A stretch of DNA of 64,000 bases from Hypomyces perniciosus (taxonomy: Eukaryota; Ascomycota; Sordariomycetes; Hypocreales; Hypocreaceae). Shown here one piece after another: positions 45,633-56,255 of this stretch. The position numbers and the translations under genes are program-made. Where the stretch lies: positions 1,426,001-1,490,000 of the forward strand of contig SPDT01000001.1 in NCBI GenBank assembly GCA_008477525.1. The letters run 5' to 3'. The notes under the pieces are model-generated. The model was not told the origin of the DNA. It worked only from the letters and a program-made list of their open reading frames with translations, and searched no databases. Position 1 is the stretch's first letter. The number at the start of each line of letters is the position of its first letter.

Positions 45633-48522
45633 CTACATCATCTTGCAATCTGCCTCTTGTTGTTTTTCAATACGACTTCGCGAGATTCTCTCCCTCTGAC
45701 GAGGTCCCCCCTTTCCCACCTTTTTTAAATCCTCCAGTCGGTCTCTAGCTTTGGGGAAATCCTGTGCTACAATGAAGGTCAGTACCCACTATGGAACATG
45801 GACTCTGGGAGTGTTGTGTGTGTGTGTGTACTTACCAGCAGCTCTCCAATACCATCTCTTGGCATCCTCTGGATTCGCCGGGACACCAATGCCCACCTCA
45901 GTGAAATAGCCCATGGCGTACTCTGCTTTAGCCAACCCCGCAACGGCCGCCTTCCTCGCCCACAGATACGCCTCTGTATCGCTCTGACCCAGGACGCCCT
46001 CACTTCCCGTGAGATACCAGCCGCTAAGCGCTAGCTCCGCCTGGTGCTCTTCCTGCGTCGCCGCCCGCGAGTACCACACAATCGACAGCCTCGCGTCAAT
46101 AGGACATCCCAGGAGTCCATATTCGTACGCGCAGCCCAATTTGAATTGCGAGAACTTGTATCCAAGCTCTGCCGCCTGCTGGAACAGATCAAGTGCATAC
46201 TGCTCGTCCCGGATGATGACATCGTTGCCCTGTGCCGATTCATACAGCAAGCCCAGTTCGTGGAGTGCATGCGGATTTTCAGTATCTGCCCGCTCGGCGG
46301 CGCGCTTCAGCCATCCAACCGCTTCCCTAGGGTTCTTTGGCTGACCCAGCAGGCCCTTGAGCAAGATCATGCCCACCTTGTACATGGCTGGCGGATCGCC
46401 CAATGTAGCTGCTCGTTTGTACCACTGAATTGCTTTCAGGGGGTCCTTGCGCGTACCACCGCCTTCTTCGTGTCCAATCTCACAGCACACGGCTGTTCGG
46501 TACGCCGCTGCGGCATGACCGAGCTTGGCTGCAGATTGATACATTATGAATGCTTCCTTGTTGTCCGCATCTGCGCCAAACAGGCCCTTGCCGATACTGT
46601 CCGCCATCAAGAACATGGCATCCTGATTCTGTGCGTTTGCCAGCTTCTTGAGGATCTTGTGGGCGTCCATGAGATAGCGTTCACGAGCCTTGGTCTTGGC
46701 TCTTGGGTCGGGCAAATTAGGCAGGAGAACATCTGAAGCTTCTATGAGCCGCTTGGCCAATTGCAGAGCCGATGTCTGGTCATCAGGATTGTTCCTAATG
46801 AGCATTCTCAGATGTTCCAGTTCCCCAGGTGTAACCGGTGGCTCTTCTCCCCGCTGTTGCTGCCCCGGTCCCGGACTACCCTGATTTTGGTATGGCTGTG
46901 GTTGCTGTTGTCCAGGCGGTCCAGTTTGCGGAATGCCACCATAGTTTCGCACAGGAGGCGGCTTGACATTGGGGTTCACAACCGAACCTTGCATCTGCCC
47001 TGGACGCACGGGAGTAGCATGGGCAGGTAGGCTGTCCGGGTTTGTGGGAACCGTCGTGCCCGGCCTGATTATTGGTGGATTGTGCCCAAATCCAGGTTGG
47101 CCTACCGGCCCTGGAGGTGCACTTGGACCTCGCGGCGGTGGCACTTGATCATATCCGTCGTATTCGTCATACCCTTGGTATGCCTGCGTCAGGGGAATGG
47201 CGGGGACGTCGGGTGCGTCACCAGCCATCTCGAAAATTGCACTTTGCGGCTGGTGCATCTCGGCCATAGACTGAGCGTGACTCAACTTCGGGGTCTGATG
47301 AGCGCCTGGCTGCGACAGCTCGGCTCCGGGTCGCATAGACTGTTCGAACGAGTCTCGTTTGCTATTAAGCGGTATCGCATCGAAGTCTGGCATGCTCGAA
47401 CGGCTTGGCTGGCGCACGTGCGAGCTGTAGTCTGAACTGCTGGCCCTAGGATCGTCATAGTAAGAGTCGTAAACGTCATAAATGTCGCTCCCCTGGTCAT
47501 AGTCATTGCCATCATAATTATCACCGCCGTAATAACTCTGTGGCGGTCTCTGTGTGTCGGGGGGATACGTCCTTTGTGGAGGAGGTCGGTTCCCCGTCGT
47601 GGTAGCCGGCCTTGCCGGCACGTCCTGACCTGCAGGGCCATTGTTAAATGGCATCGTCATGCTTCGTTGAGCTCCAAATTCGTGGCCTGGAGGGCCGTAT
47701 CCATCGTCATATTCTCCGTAACCGCCTACCGCCTGTCCGGGAGGCCCTCGTCTCGGGTCCGGGTAGCCATTGGAGTTGCCTCGAGACGCGGGCGACATTG
47801 GAGGATTTGCATAGTCTTCCTGAATACCACGGCCCCCAGATCCCGGCCTGCCGCCGCCAGGAGGCCCCCTTGGGCCTTGGCCGTTCAAATCCATGGCCGA
47901 CATTTGGTTCGCTAGCTGGTTCCCCTGGAACGACTGATAGACGTCTCCAAAGTTAGATCCTTGGGGGCTGACGGGGGCACTGTTAATCGGATGACGGGCA
48001 CCTAAAGAAAGCGGATCGGCGTAAGCCAAGGCTCATCGATAGCGTATTGTTTGTCTGGCCAGGCTTACCTGCAACGTCTATGTTTGGAGGATACTGGTTC
48101 GGCCCAGGTGGTCCACCACCGCCTCCCCTCCGAGGTCCTGGAGGCCTGCCTCTGCCTGGTGGGGGGCCCATACCTCCTCTTGGTGGATAATTTCCTCCTC
48201 GTCCGTGGAATCCATCAGCTGTCCCTGGCCGGCCCATGGGAGGCCCTCCTCTACCGCCACGTGGAGGAGGAGGAGGTCGACCTCTTCCTGGGCCAGGCCC
48301 ATAAGCGCCCTGCGGCGGCGGACGACCTCGGCCATAGCCGGGATCTTGATATTGGCCCCCGTAGTCTTGCTCATATCCTCCCGCGCCGTAGTCGTTTTGA
48401 TAACCGTTATGTTGTCGCGGCGGAGGCCCTCTGCCACTGAAGCCCCCCCTTGGGACAGGCGGTTGCGCCGCTGGACCAGCATACGGTCGCTGGCTTCCGC
48501 CGTATCCCCCTTCGAATGCCAT
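45633..48522 (-). CDS. SKT5: Chitin synthase activator Skt5/Chs4 (SEL1 repeats, CaaX end)
   Basis: Activator and membrane recruiter of a class IV-type chitin synthase (yeast Chs3) at sites of wall growth and septation. Three exons, 48522-48069, 48001-45836 and 45766-45633, give 917 aa. Exon 1 and much of exon 2 are Pro/Gly/Tyr/Asp-rich and disordered. SEL1 repeats fill about residues 570-885: AMFLMADSIGKGLFGADADN, HAAAAYRTAVCCEIGHEEGG, PPAMYKVGMILLKGLLGQ, KFSQFKLGCAYEYGLLG, KAEYAMGYFTEVGIGV and others. The last exon, found after a 69-bp intron that holds a GT run, codes AQDFPKARDRLEDLKK and a basic tail ending ADCKMM, a CaaX prenylation motif as expected for Skt5. It converges on the thioredoxin-fold gene with 208 bp between stop codons. 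Confidence 0.95.
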
Positions 48523-50794
48523 TATGGCTAGTTTGGTGTCGATTGGGGTTTTTGATATGCTCCAGTCCTACAATTGGTGACGAGGAGTGGTATTGTTGGA
48601 AGCGATCGTTGTTACAGCCGGCGCACTGAGGATGCGATGGCGATGCTCATGTCTAAACGAGAAGGTCTGCGAAGTCGCCGCCAAGAGAGTGAGCTGGGAG
48701 AGGAGAGGAACGACTGCCTTCCAAGTCGGTCGCGGCGCAGCGTTAACGAGCGAAAAGAGGTAGAAATGATCGTAGAGCTTTGTGTAGTGGTGGCAGGCAG
48801 TGGTGGTACGGGCTTGGATACTGGAAACGACCAGGACCACCCAAGTTTGGCGACGGCGCTATTATATCTGGTGAGTTTCACGGCGGCAATCCACTTATAG
48901 CGAGTGAAGATTGTGTGATCGGTTGGTGATTCACACACAGCAAGCGGCGATGCAGCCTTGACGCTCTGCAGAGTCGCGCGCGCGCAGATGTGGGACAGAT
49001 GTCGGATACGAGAGAGAGAGAGACTGTGATCGCACAAAACGATAGATTGGGCGGCAGCGCTAATATTACTGTTCCTGGGCATCAGCCGTGGCTGATATGT
49101 ATGTATGTACGAGTAGGTATGGCGGGTCGCACAAATCTCGCGGAGGAATGAGTGGGCGGCAGGACTCCGTATGTGTGTAAATGAAAGGGTAATAATACTT
49201 CGTACTAATAAACAATAAGAATAAGAATAAGAGCAATGAAAACAACAAAGGTCCCTGCGGATGGGCTGACCAACCCAGTCAGTCCTGCGGCTCGTAATCG
49301 CAGAGCAGAGGCAGAGGGAAGAAATGAAGGGCAAAGGGCAAAAGGGTGGAGTTGGAATTATCCAGAAGGGCCACAGCGCTAACGAACCGCTAAGAACTGG
49401 GGCCCAATCCGCCGTAGCCATGCAATGCACTGCACTGGCTAGCGTCTCTGCTCCATACCTTCGGAAGAGCTTCGGGCCTTTCCATGTCGCGTGCGCCTCC
49501 TCTTCACCCAACCTTTTGAGCAGTCCCTCCTCTTCTGTCTCTATGGTTAACAGGTGACCAGCAGGCACGCTGTTGATTGGAAGAAGACGCAGACGAGTGA
49601 CCGACTCTTTGTTCTCAGGACAATGGGGCCTTTGAGACCGCCCGACGTGGCAGTCCCTGTCCCTGCTGACATCAATAGCCGATGACCGATGACCGATGAC
49701 CAGGGGGCCGATTTATTTATGGTGGTGGTTGTTGGCTGACGATGGATGACATTGATGGAGCCGCTCCAATTACATACTACTGGTGAGGGAGGGTTAGCTT
49801 TGACCTCTTCATATGCACCATTAATACATACTACTCTGTACTACTACTCCGTACGAGTATTACAGTACGGAGTACGAAGTACATGCACTCCATATTCCAT
49901 AAGGTAATAATTAATAATAGTACTAGTAGTGCTCCGTAGTAATATTATGCATCTTCTTCAGTCCGTGAACATTGTTCTTGTCTGCCGATCCCTCCCCCAC
50001 AATATCGGAGAAATCGCTCTCTGCCTCGTGGTTGGCTGTCGATCGCCTCTGTGCCCCTTGCAGCTCGCAGCTCGCAGCTCTCACAGCCTCTCAGCTCCTT
50101 TCCCGCTGGTGGCACAACGCCGACTTGCTTAAGTTGCTTCTCCGTATTGCGGCTGATGGTTTGGCGCCATTGGACTTTTACCCGGCAATTGGCCATGGGC
50201 GCTCTGTAGGTCGCATCCACGGGGTACAGAGTATTACGGAGTAATATGTACAGGAACAGAGGACAGAGTGAGGCCAGTCAAGCCTTTCCAGACGCGGACC
50301 GTTAGAGGGTGTGACATCAGAAGTGCGCCAACTAAATAAGGTACGCGCCAGGCCGGACGTGACCCTGCATCGTCCTTTTTTTTTTCCTTTTTTCTTCTCT
50401 TTCCCCCCCTTTGAATCTCATCCATTTGTCGCTGTCTCGGGTCGCCGATTTATAAAGAGGTGGAAAGTTACTTCGTAATCCAATTTATGATACGGAGTAC
50501 AACTACCTGGTACACCAACGATATGGTGATTCCACATAGTATTATAGAGCAGGGCATTTTGAGCTCCGGTCGCAGCATGAAATCATTGATATTTTCGTGG
50601 AAAGCAATATCCGAGACATTTATCAAGTACAATAAGCCGTTTATGGCTTGAAACTGCATCCCTCTCCATTATTTCCCTCGACTTTCTTCATGGAGACTGC
50701 TGAGGCAAAGGACCACAAAGCCGCTGTAAATGCGGCAGTAGATCTAGTGCCTAGGTATAAAAGGTATCCTACCACCCCGAAAAAACAACTACGA
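48523..50794. other. Intergenic region upstream of SKT5
   Basis: Holds the SKT5 promoter and probably a long leader; the long minus-strand frame at 48612-49568 looks non-coding (no family match, includes GA and Tyr/His repeats). Three TACGRAGTA copies are packed at 49845-49881; others lie near 49199, 50236, 50468 and 50490. No gene seen. Confidence 0.5.
49845..49881. repeat. Cluster of three TACGRAGTA motifs
   Basis: TACTCCGTA at 49845-49853, then TACGGAGTA at 49866-49874 overlapping TACGAAGTA at 49873-49881. Confidence 0.9.
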
Positions 50795-50892
50795 GCGGCC
50801 ATAGATTAGCTGGGAGATCGTCAGACTGAAGTAAAACTTCAATCCTACGGATGCCTATCTGAAGGTCGTGTGTTCGAGTCACACTGGCCGCA
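50795..50892 (+). tRNA. tRNA-Phe (GAA) with a 25-nt intron
   Basis: A full cloverleaf can be drawn. The acceptor stem GCGGCCA (50795-) pairs perfectly with TGGCCGC (50885-50891), discriminator A at 50892. The D-stem GATT pairs with GATC around AGCTGGGA. The anticodon stem TCAGA pairs with TCTGA; the loop reads CTGAAG, then the intron at about 50832-50856 directly after base 37, then A. Anticodon GAA is 50828-50830. The T-arm is GTGTG-TTCGAGT-CACAC. The intron position is the standard nuclear one. A T-rich stretch follows at 50896, a normal Pol III terminator. Confidence 0.95.
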
Positions 50893-51541
50893 AATTCTTT
50901 TTTTGCTGCCCAAACCAAAGCATATCGAATTCTTTTGATTGTACTTTATCACGCGGCATTCTTTTTGTATAAATAATTTTTTACACATCATCCATCCATT
51001 GCCAAGTGGATCAATGGCGCAAGATTCTTGCTTGCGCGTTTTTCTCAATCGCCAAATTTGTTTGTTATCAAACTAAAGTGTTCTGACGATGGCTGAAAAC
51101 TGTCTCACACGGCTGGACATATTCAACAGCTCAATCTCTCACCATTGACTATCCAAGTTGCCGCAACACGACACCCTTGGTTAGAGGTACACGTGTTGCG
51201 TATGCGATAGATTTGATGCTCTCTCCACTTCCTAAAAGCATTCAAAATGGGATGGAACTTCGGGCCTGGAATTGCAATAAGCAAACCAGCAAAAACCGCA
51301 AGGTAGAACAAGCTGCTCAACAGTCTGGTCCCTCATAACCACACATTGTTCTCAGCATCATGTCCCATCTATCACACAGATATCAAGACCGACGGACCCT
51401 ATTGACATCATTTAGTAGATGATCGGCTAGGGCCTAACTCGATCTGGGTCGATGCATAGTATAGATCTGGTGGCGAGGGGTTCACAGTCTCCGTTCGGAT
51501 ATTTCTGCAAGATGCGCGCGGTGTGTCACCTGGAGCAAGAT
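50893..51541. other. Intergenic region after tRNA-Phe
   Basis: About 650 bp; apart from the Pol III terminator T-run near 50896-50904 and a CACGTG at 51190-51195 I see nothing. Confidence 0.5.
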
Positions 51542-51772
51542 TCAGCAATGGACTGTCTGTCTACCGCTGGCAATGGACCGTTTACCGCTGAACAGGTTTG
51601 CCAGGGGACAGGTCGCGAGATATAGGACAACCTCTTCCTTCTTCCTCTTGCTGTAGCTTCGCTCGATGCGGGTCACGGGTTTGGCTGGGAGGAATGTCTT
51701 GGGCTTTGGCTTGGGGCAGGGCTTTTTTTGCACTTTGGGCGCTGGACCGCCTATATCACACGTGTACGGCAT
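51542..51772 (-). pseudogene. Fragment of a fungal helix-turn-helix (transposase-like) protein
   Basis: A 76-codon frame starting with ATG. The middle, KPVTRIERSYSKRKKEEVVL, resembles the N-terminal lead-in of fungal Psq/CENP-B-type helix-turn-helix proteins related to pogo transposases (R-I-x-R-S-Y-S/T, basic, then a helix). Resemblance stops after VLYLAT; the expected remainder of the helix-turn-helix is missing and the frame ends 25 codons later. This suggests a truncated relic. The family call rests on pattern memory and is moderate. Confidence 0.4.
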
Positions 51773-52440
51773 TGTTTTTCGCTGGTATCGGGATATCGAT
51801 ATTGATGCTGAGATGAGGCGATTTCAAGGGAGGAGTTGAACTATCATGTGCTTTATGGCACGGAGTACTATGTTATAGAGTGCGGAGTTGGAGTTCGTGA
51901 ATCTCATCGAAGTTGCCCAACTGTGGGGGGGTTCAGATAAACAGCTCGAATCTTACTGAATCAGGTAACAAAAGAAATTATGATCCAATGAATTGTGGGC
52001 ATTACCCACCAGACAAATTTCTCTCATCCACGAGGATCACATCATAAGCATCCCACCAACTACGTCAGATGGCAATACTACTAGTATATATACCAAGAGA
52101 AACTTTTTTTTCTTTCTGCATATGGTTGGTTCTTGAGAAGGAACGGATATCTAATAGTCATCTTGTTTCAAAGTAAAGACACGGCAAGCATAGAGCAGGA
52201 TGGTGCGTCTCCAGACTTCTTGGTTCCTCCGATTAAATCCGCCGTGAAGCCGCCCTATCTCTGTTCATCTAGGAGGATGTGAGTGAATATCCAATTGATA
52301 TGAAGAGAGTCATTCTCAATGTACAGCCAGCTTCTGCTAAATCGTAATCCTCATTTCCTCTAACTGTGATAGTGTCTACACTCATCTAAGCGTCTATCGT
52401 CTATCTTCTTCTAAATGCAGCTCTATCCTTTCGTGAACAA
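51773..52440. other. Intergenic region
   Basis: About 670 bp between the helix-turn-helix fragment and the end of the oxidase gene. One TACGGAGTA-like site lies near 51860. Nothing else is seen. Confidence 0.5.
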
Positions 52441-53773
52441 CTAGAGCTTTCCGCGCGAGGAAAAGGCCTGTTCAATGAGACCCACAGCAGCCTGGGCACA
52501 TCCGTATGAGGATTGATATCCAGCTCCGCCAGCGCCATAATTGTGTACAACCCAGACATCGCCAATTCGCTCCCTTTCAATTCTCGTCCCCCCTTCCCGC
52601 ACCGGCCTAAGCCCCACGCCGTGCCTGATTATATCCAGGTGCTCAATCCCCTTCCCGTCTGTTAGCTGGGGGCATAGCTTCACAGCCCTTTTCATAATCC
52701 GAATGGCGAGGTTGGGATCGACCTGTGACTCCCAGTTCCCTTTCTGGTATGAGCCCCCAATGACCGTGCCGCCACCAGCAGCTCTTGTCATGACGTAGCA
52801 TACCTCGTCGCCTCCATCATCTGTTCCGGAGATGTCAATCATTTTGCCTGCGTCGTTGCGCACAACTACAATCTGTCCCCGCGCGGGAACAACCGTCCTA
52901 TCCTCCACACCACCGAGTTTCGATGCCATCAGCCCTGTGCAATTCACAACGAGATCAACGTTGTTTGATGGGTGTACGCCTGGTTTAGTGGCATCCGAGA
53001 TATGCTCAAAGACAGCCCGTTTAAAAACACAACCGTTTTTGAGACACTGCGAAACGAGCCACGGTAGATAAATGGCCGTGTTTATGCAGACAGAGGTAAA
53101 CCCCGTACCAGAGTCCACTCCGGGAGGGAGTGCAGATTTCGGAAGCACTCGGAACTAGAGGTTAAGAAACATGAGTATCCAAATTACCTTTGCACTGAGA
53201 ACAGGGGTCATACGTTTGGAACGACGTCTTTGAACCAGGTGTTTGGGGATAGCAGCTCGGCAAACCAAGTGGCTGTTGCGGAACCAGCATCCTTAGCACG
53301 GCTATAGATTTCACATTCTGTGAAGCTGTTAGTCGTTATGAGCGATACGATGCTAACACGACCTGCCTTGGAAATGCACCCCAGCCTCAGGGTGATTTTT
53401 TGCGAGGTCTTCCAGAGGCCCCCAGGTATTCTTGTCCCACTCTGCGGCCTCTGTCCCGCTAATTGATACTCTAGTCCCATTTCAGCATGAATCTCATGGT
53501 CAAGTAAATCTGTGATTCCAAATCACAAGCCCAACTTACGGCATATAGTTCGCGCCGGCCCAGGGTGAGGCATATTCAATGTCATAGTCACCAGGCATAT
53601 GCTTCGCGGCCACAACGATCTTGTATCCGGGAATTTTGGACAGAAGCAGAGCTGTAGTTAGACCAGCGACACCGGCTCTACAATCGCGATATGTTAATGC
53701 TATGTCTCCGTTTTGCGTAGCCTTGATGTCGGAAGTCAACTCACCCAATCACAACGACATTCTTCTGCGCCAT
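52441..53773 (-). CDS. D-amino-acid oxidase
   Basis: FAD flavoenzyme that oxidises D-amino acids to keto acids, ammonia and H2O2, normally in peroxisomes. Five exons, 53773-53745, 53677-53540, 53470-53367, 53317-53214 and 53154-52441, give 362 aa, the usual length. The FAD-binding VVVIGAGVAGL is split by intron 1. Then come the HMPGDYDIEYASPWAGANYMP segment, FRVLPKSALPPGVDSGTGFT, CINTAIYLPWLV, HGVGLRPVREGGTRIE and VHNYGAGGAGYQSSYG, the family signature with the conserved Tyr, Arg and Gly residues. Introns are 67, 69, 49 and 59 bp. Intron 3 appears to use a GC donor (AAG|GCAGGT) with acceptor CACAG, restoring HFQ|ECEIYSRAKD. The C-terminus is SRGKL, a variant of the peroxisomal SKL signal. D-aspartate oxidase is a relative; the substrate is not certain. 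Confidence 0.93.
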
Positions 53774-54269
53774 GGTGATTTCCTGCTTTGATCTCGCTCA
53801 ATTAAACCAGGCTGGAATGTGTCTAGACCCTCAGCAATCTGTCAGGCAGCTTTTGATTAGTTGTCGCGAAGCCTGAGAGAAGCGGAGGGTTGTAGTGTAA
53901 TATGGAGAAGCGGGGTGATGTTGGGGCTGCGACTTCGCCCATGAATTACTATTTCGGGAGTTGCCCTTTTGAGTAAGTGGGTGGGACAGATCATGGACGA
54001 CTACTTCGTACCCCGTACTCCGTACTTCGTATCTATATGCCAACAAATGGGGCCATGGGCTAGATTCTACATATGGGAAGTTGGAGGATGTAAATGGAGA
54101 AGTGTAGATAGATGATGCCCATCACTGTTCTTTATGGCCAGCCTGTGAAGGATGGCAGGATTGGTCCTACTACGAAGGTTATTTGGGATGGACACTGGGA
54201 GATAGGTACATTACGATCCAGCCAAGCGGGTGACAATAAAACAAGGACCGCAAAACTTACATTACCGTA
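53774..54269. promoter_or_regulatory. Upstream region of D-amino-acid oxidase with a TACGRAGTA cluster
   Basis: About 500 bp. TACTTCGTA (54002-54010), TACTCCGTA (54016-54024) and TACTTCGTA (54023-54031) lie 230-260 bp upstream of the oxidase ATG. No gene seen. Confidence 0.55.
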
Positions 54270-54963
54270 CTAATTCGGATGGCTACCGATGGCTCTGATT
54301 ACTCCAAATAAACTCTCGTTGCTACAAATAACTCTTGTTGCTATCAATAGCACGCATCATTATAGATAACTGGCGGTTTAGTCCTGAAAGTCCCTTATCA
54401 GGGGCACACAGGTGGATCCCGCGCACCTCCGACTTACACATCGCAATATTACCCAGCCTAATAAAAACTTCAATTGAACCTACAATTCTGCCTTTCTATG
54501 GGAAATGCCTATATATTCTGAATCCGACATTCAGGCTGCGATTGACGACCTATTAGATGGATTATCAATGCGTAAAGAGGCGTTACGATGGGGCATCCCA
54601 GAGTCTACCCTCCAACGCCGCGCACTTGGTGCCCAAAGTCGCGTTGATTCACACCATTTACAACAACGGCTCTCTACAGATAAAGAGAAACGTATTGTGA
54701 GATGGATACTGTCTCAAGAAAGCCCGTGTTACTGCCCTACACACAGACAAATCCGATATATCGTGACACAGCTACTAATTTGCAAGGGGGGGACCCGGTT
54801 GTCATTGAACGGGCGCGGGCTTGGGTCAAGTCTGCTGGAAATAATAGGTGGTTAATCGAACTCTTCGCTATTTTATTGCAGTATTGTATAGTAACAACTG
54901 CTGGATAAGAGTTATCTGCAGTGATGAGAGCTATCCATAGCAATGAGAGCAATCCGATCTGTG
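54270..54963. mobile_element. Pogo/Fot1-like element, internally deleted, with inverted terminal regions
   Basis: Left end about 54270-54345 and right end about 54900-54963 match each other in inverted orientation: for example CTCTCGTTGCTACAAATAAC on the left against CTCTCATCACTGCAGATAAC on the reversed right, followed by TCTT in both; a further shared TCGGAT-GCT lies towards the outer ends. Most differences are transitions. Between them lies only an N-terminal transposase fragment, so the element is about 0.7 kb, non-autonomous and decayed. Both outer ends abut TA, as expected for this superfamily, but exact borders are approximate. Confidence 0.65.
54505..54855 (+). pseudogene. Truncated pogo-type transposase, DNA-binding part
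   Basis: 116 codons beginning MPIYSESDIQAAIDDLLDGL. The psq-type helix-turn-helix is clear: RKEALRWGIPESTLQRRALG, then HLQQRLSTDKEKRIVRWILS and PTHRQIRYIVTQLL, the CENP-B-like second helix-turn-helix. Resemblance ends near residue 95; the DDE catalytic domain is absent. No transposition activity can be expected from this copy. Confidence 0.8.
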
Positions 54964-55019
54964 GTGTACTACATGATTGCAATCCCTGTGTGATTGCCCC
55001 CCGCTTGTCTAGTATTTCG

Positions 55020-55970
55020 GCCTCATGTGGTTGGTCGAGACTTTCAACATCCTGCTATTACCTGTTATTTCCCTCTTCGGCAAGCTGATATTTGTCTCGT
55101 CCGTGTTGGCACTCCACTGTACAACCATGAATCAGGCTCGCTCATCTTCACAGACACAACAAACAACAGCGGCTGGTCCAACGATGGTTGAGCCTTTATG
55201 TTAGCTGTGGTAAACGTCGTCTACGCACTCCTGGGCTGACCGCGGCGCTCATTTATGCGAGGAAGTACCAAACCCGGCCAGGAACGTCCCTAAGCTCATG
55301 ATTTATCCCTTAGTTGTGGGTTTACTCATAGCATTCCGGTTCACTTGTGCCTCCATACTGAACACCGCTACGGGATGTATTACTAAGAAACGGGATCCAA
55401 AGTTCTATTATCAATTTGCCGGCTAAGCTTAAGATCATCGCATACCCTTGGGGCTGTCCCTTGTGGCGAAGCCCTGTGATTCTCAAAACACTAAGTGTGT
55501 GTCCATCTAGTCTTCCAAATACCTTTTAACGCCATGATTCTTCCGGGAACATACGTTACGATTAGTTTTGCCTCTCCTCACTGAAGTCATTTCATTTCAG
55601 GAGATCGTAGGTTTATAATTTCCACGCATCTGCGTGCTCATCTTCATCAGTCCATCAGTCGCCTTCTCTGCCATGGTCAGTGGCGCCATTACCTTTCTTC
55701 AAACAACGTGCATCATTCTGCAGGTAATCATGTTAAGGGTGGTAACCGAGTCCCGCCACAATGGTACACCAGTTTGGGCATATTTGGCGATCCCATCAAC
55801 GCAGTTTCTGTCGCCTGGGCGGTGTTCCTGAATGCTATGCGCTGTTTCCCAACTGCTATGCATCCGTTGTCTCTGCAGGTCTTCTAGATTTTTTGATAGG
55901 CCTGTGGTTCACTACAAAGAGGATTTTTTAAAGGTCCTAGGGTTAACCCTGACTTACTCAACAAAAGGCA
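55020..55970 (+). pseudogene. Amino-acid/GABA permease pseudogene (APC superfamily)
   Basis: Pieces of one permease appear in order but in changing frames: FTDTTNNSGWSNDG (about 55150-55191), then a stop, LAVVNVVYALLG, a one-base shift, AHLCEEVPNPARNVPKLMIY and PLVVGLLIAFRFTCAS (about 55255-55360), later VAFSAMVSGAITFLQTTCII (about 55660-55720), then after another shift DPINAVSVAWAVFLNAMRCF (about 55790-55850) and FFKGPRVN. These match the TNNSGW/ND, EE-x-P-N-P and INAVSVAW segments of fungal amino-acid, choline and GABA permeases. At least two frameshifts and several stops make it non-functional; the N-terminal third is missing or unrecognisable. Confidence 0.8.
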
Positions 55971-56255
55971 TCTTGCTGCTGTGCATTATGAGGTCGAGAG
56001 TGTTTCGGTAGAGACACGTAAGTCGGGTCGCAATTGAGTAAACGGGGGGTGTTTTTTTGCATGCGGGTAGAAATATACCCACTGGTCGTAACTCGTTCCC
56101 AAAGATCCCAACGCCAATGGATGCATCCAGGAGAGGCAAATCGATCTCGCCACCTTTCCCAATAGTGTACACGGAGGGAGCTCCGACAGCAAAGAGAGCG
56201 TATCTGGGGCTATGATACCACCCCAGACTGTTACTCAACCGCTGTGACCCAACCC
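55971..56255. other. Short intergenic stretch between permease relic and CBP4
   Basis: Under 300 bp; no gene seen. Confidence 0.5.

Noticed and set aside
48612..49568. 318-codon minus-strand frame upstream of SKT5
   Set aside because: Length alone is striking, but it contains GA and TATG repeats and no recognisable domain; it lies where the SKT5 promoter and leader must be.
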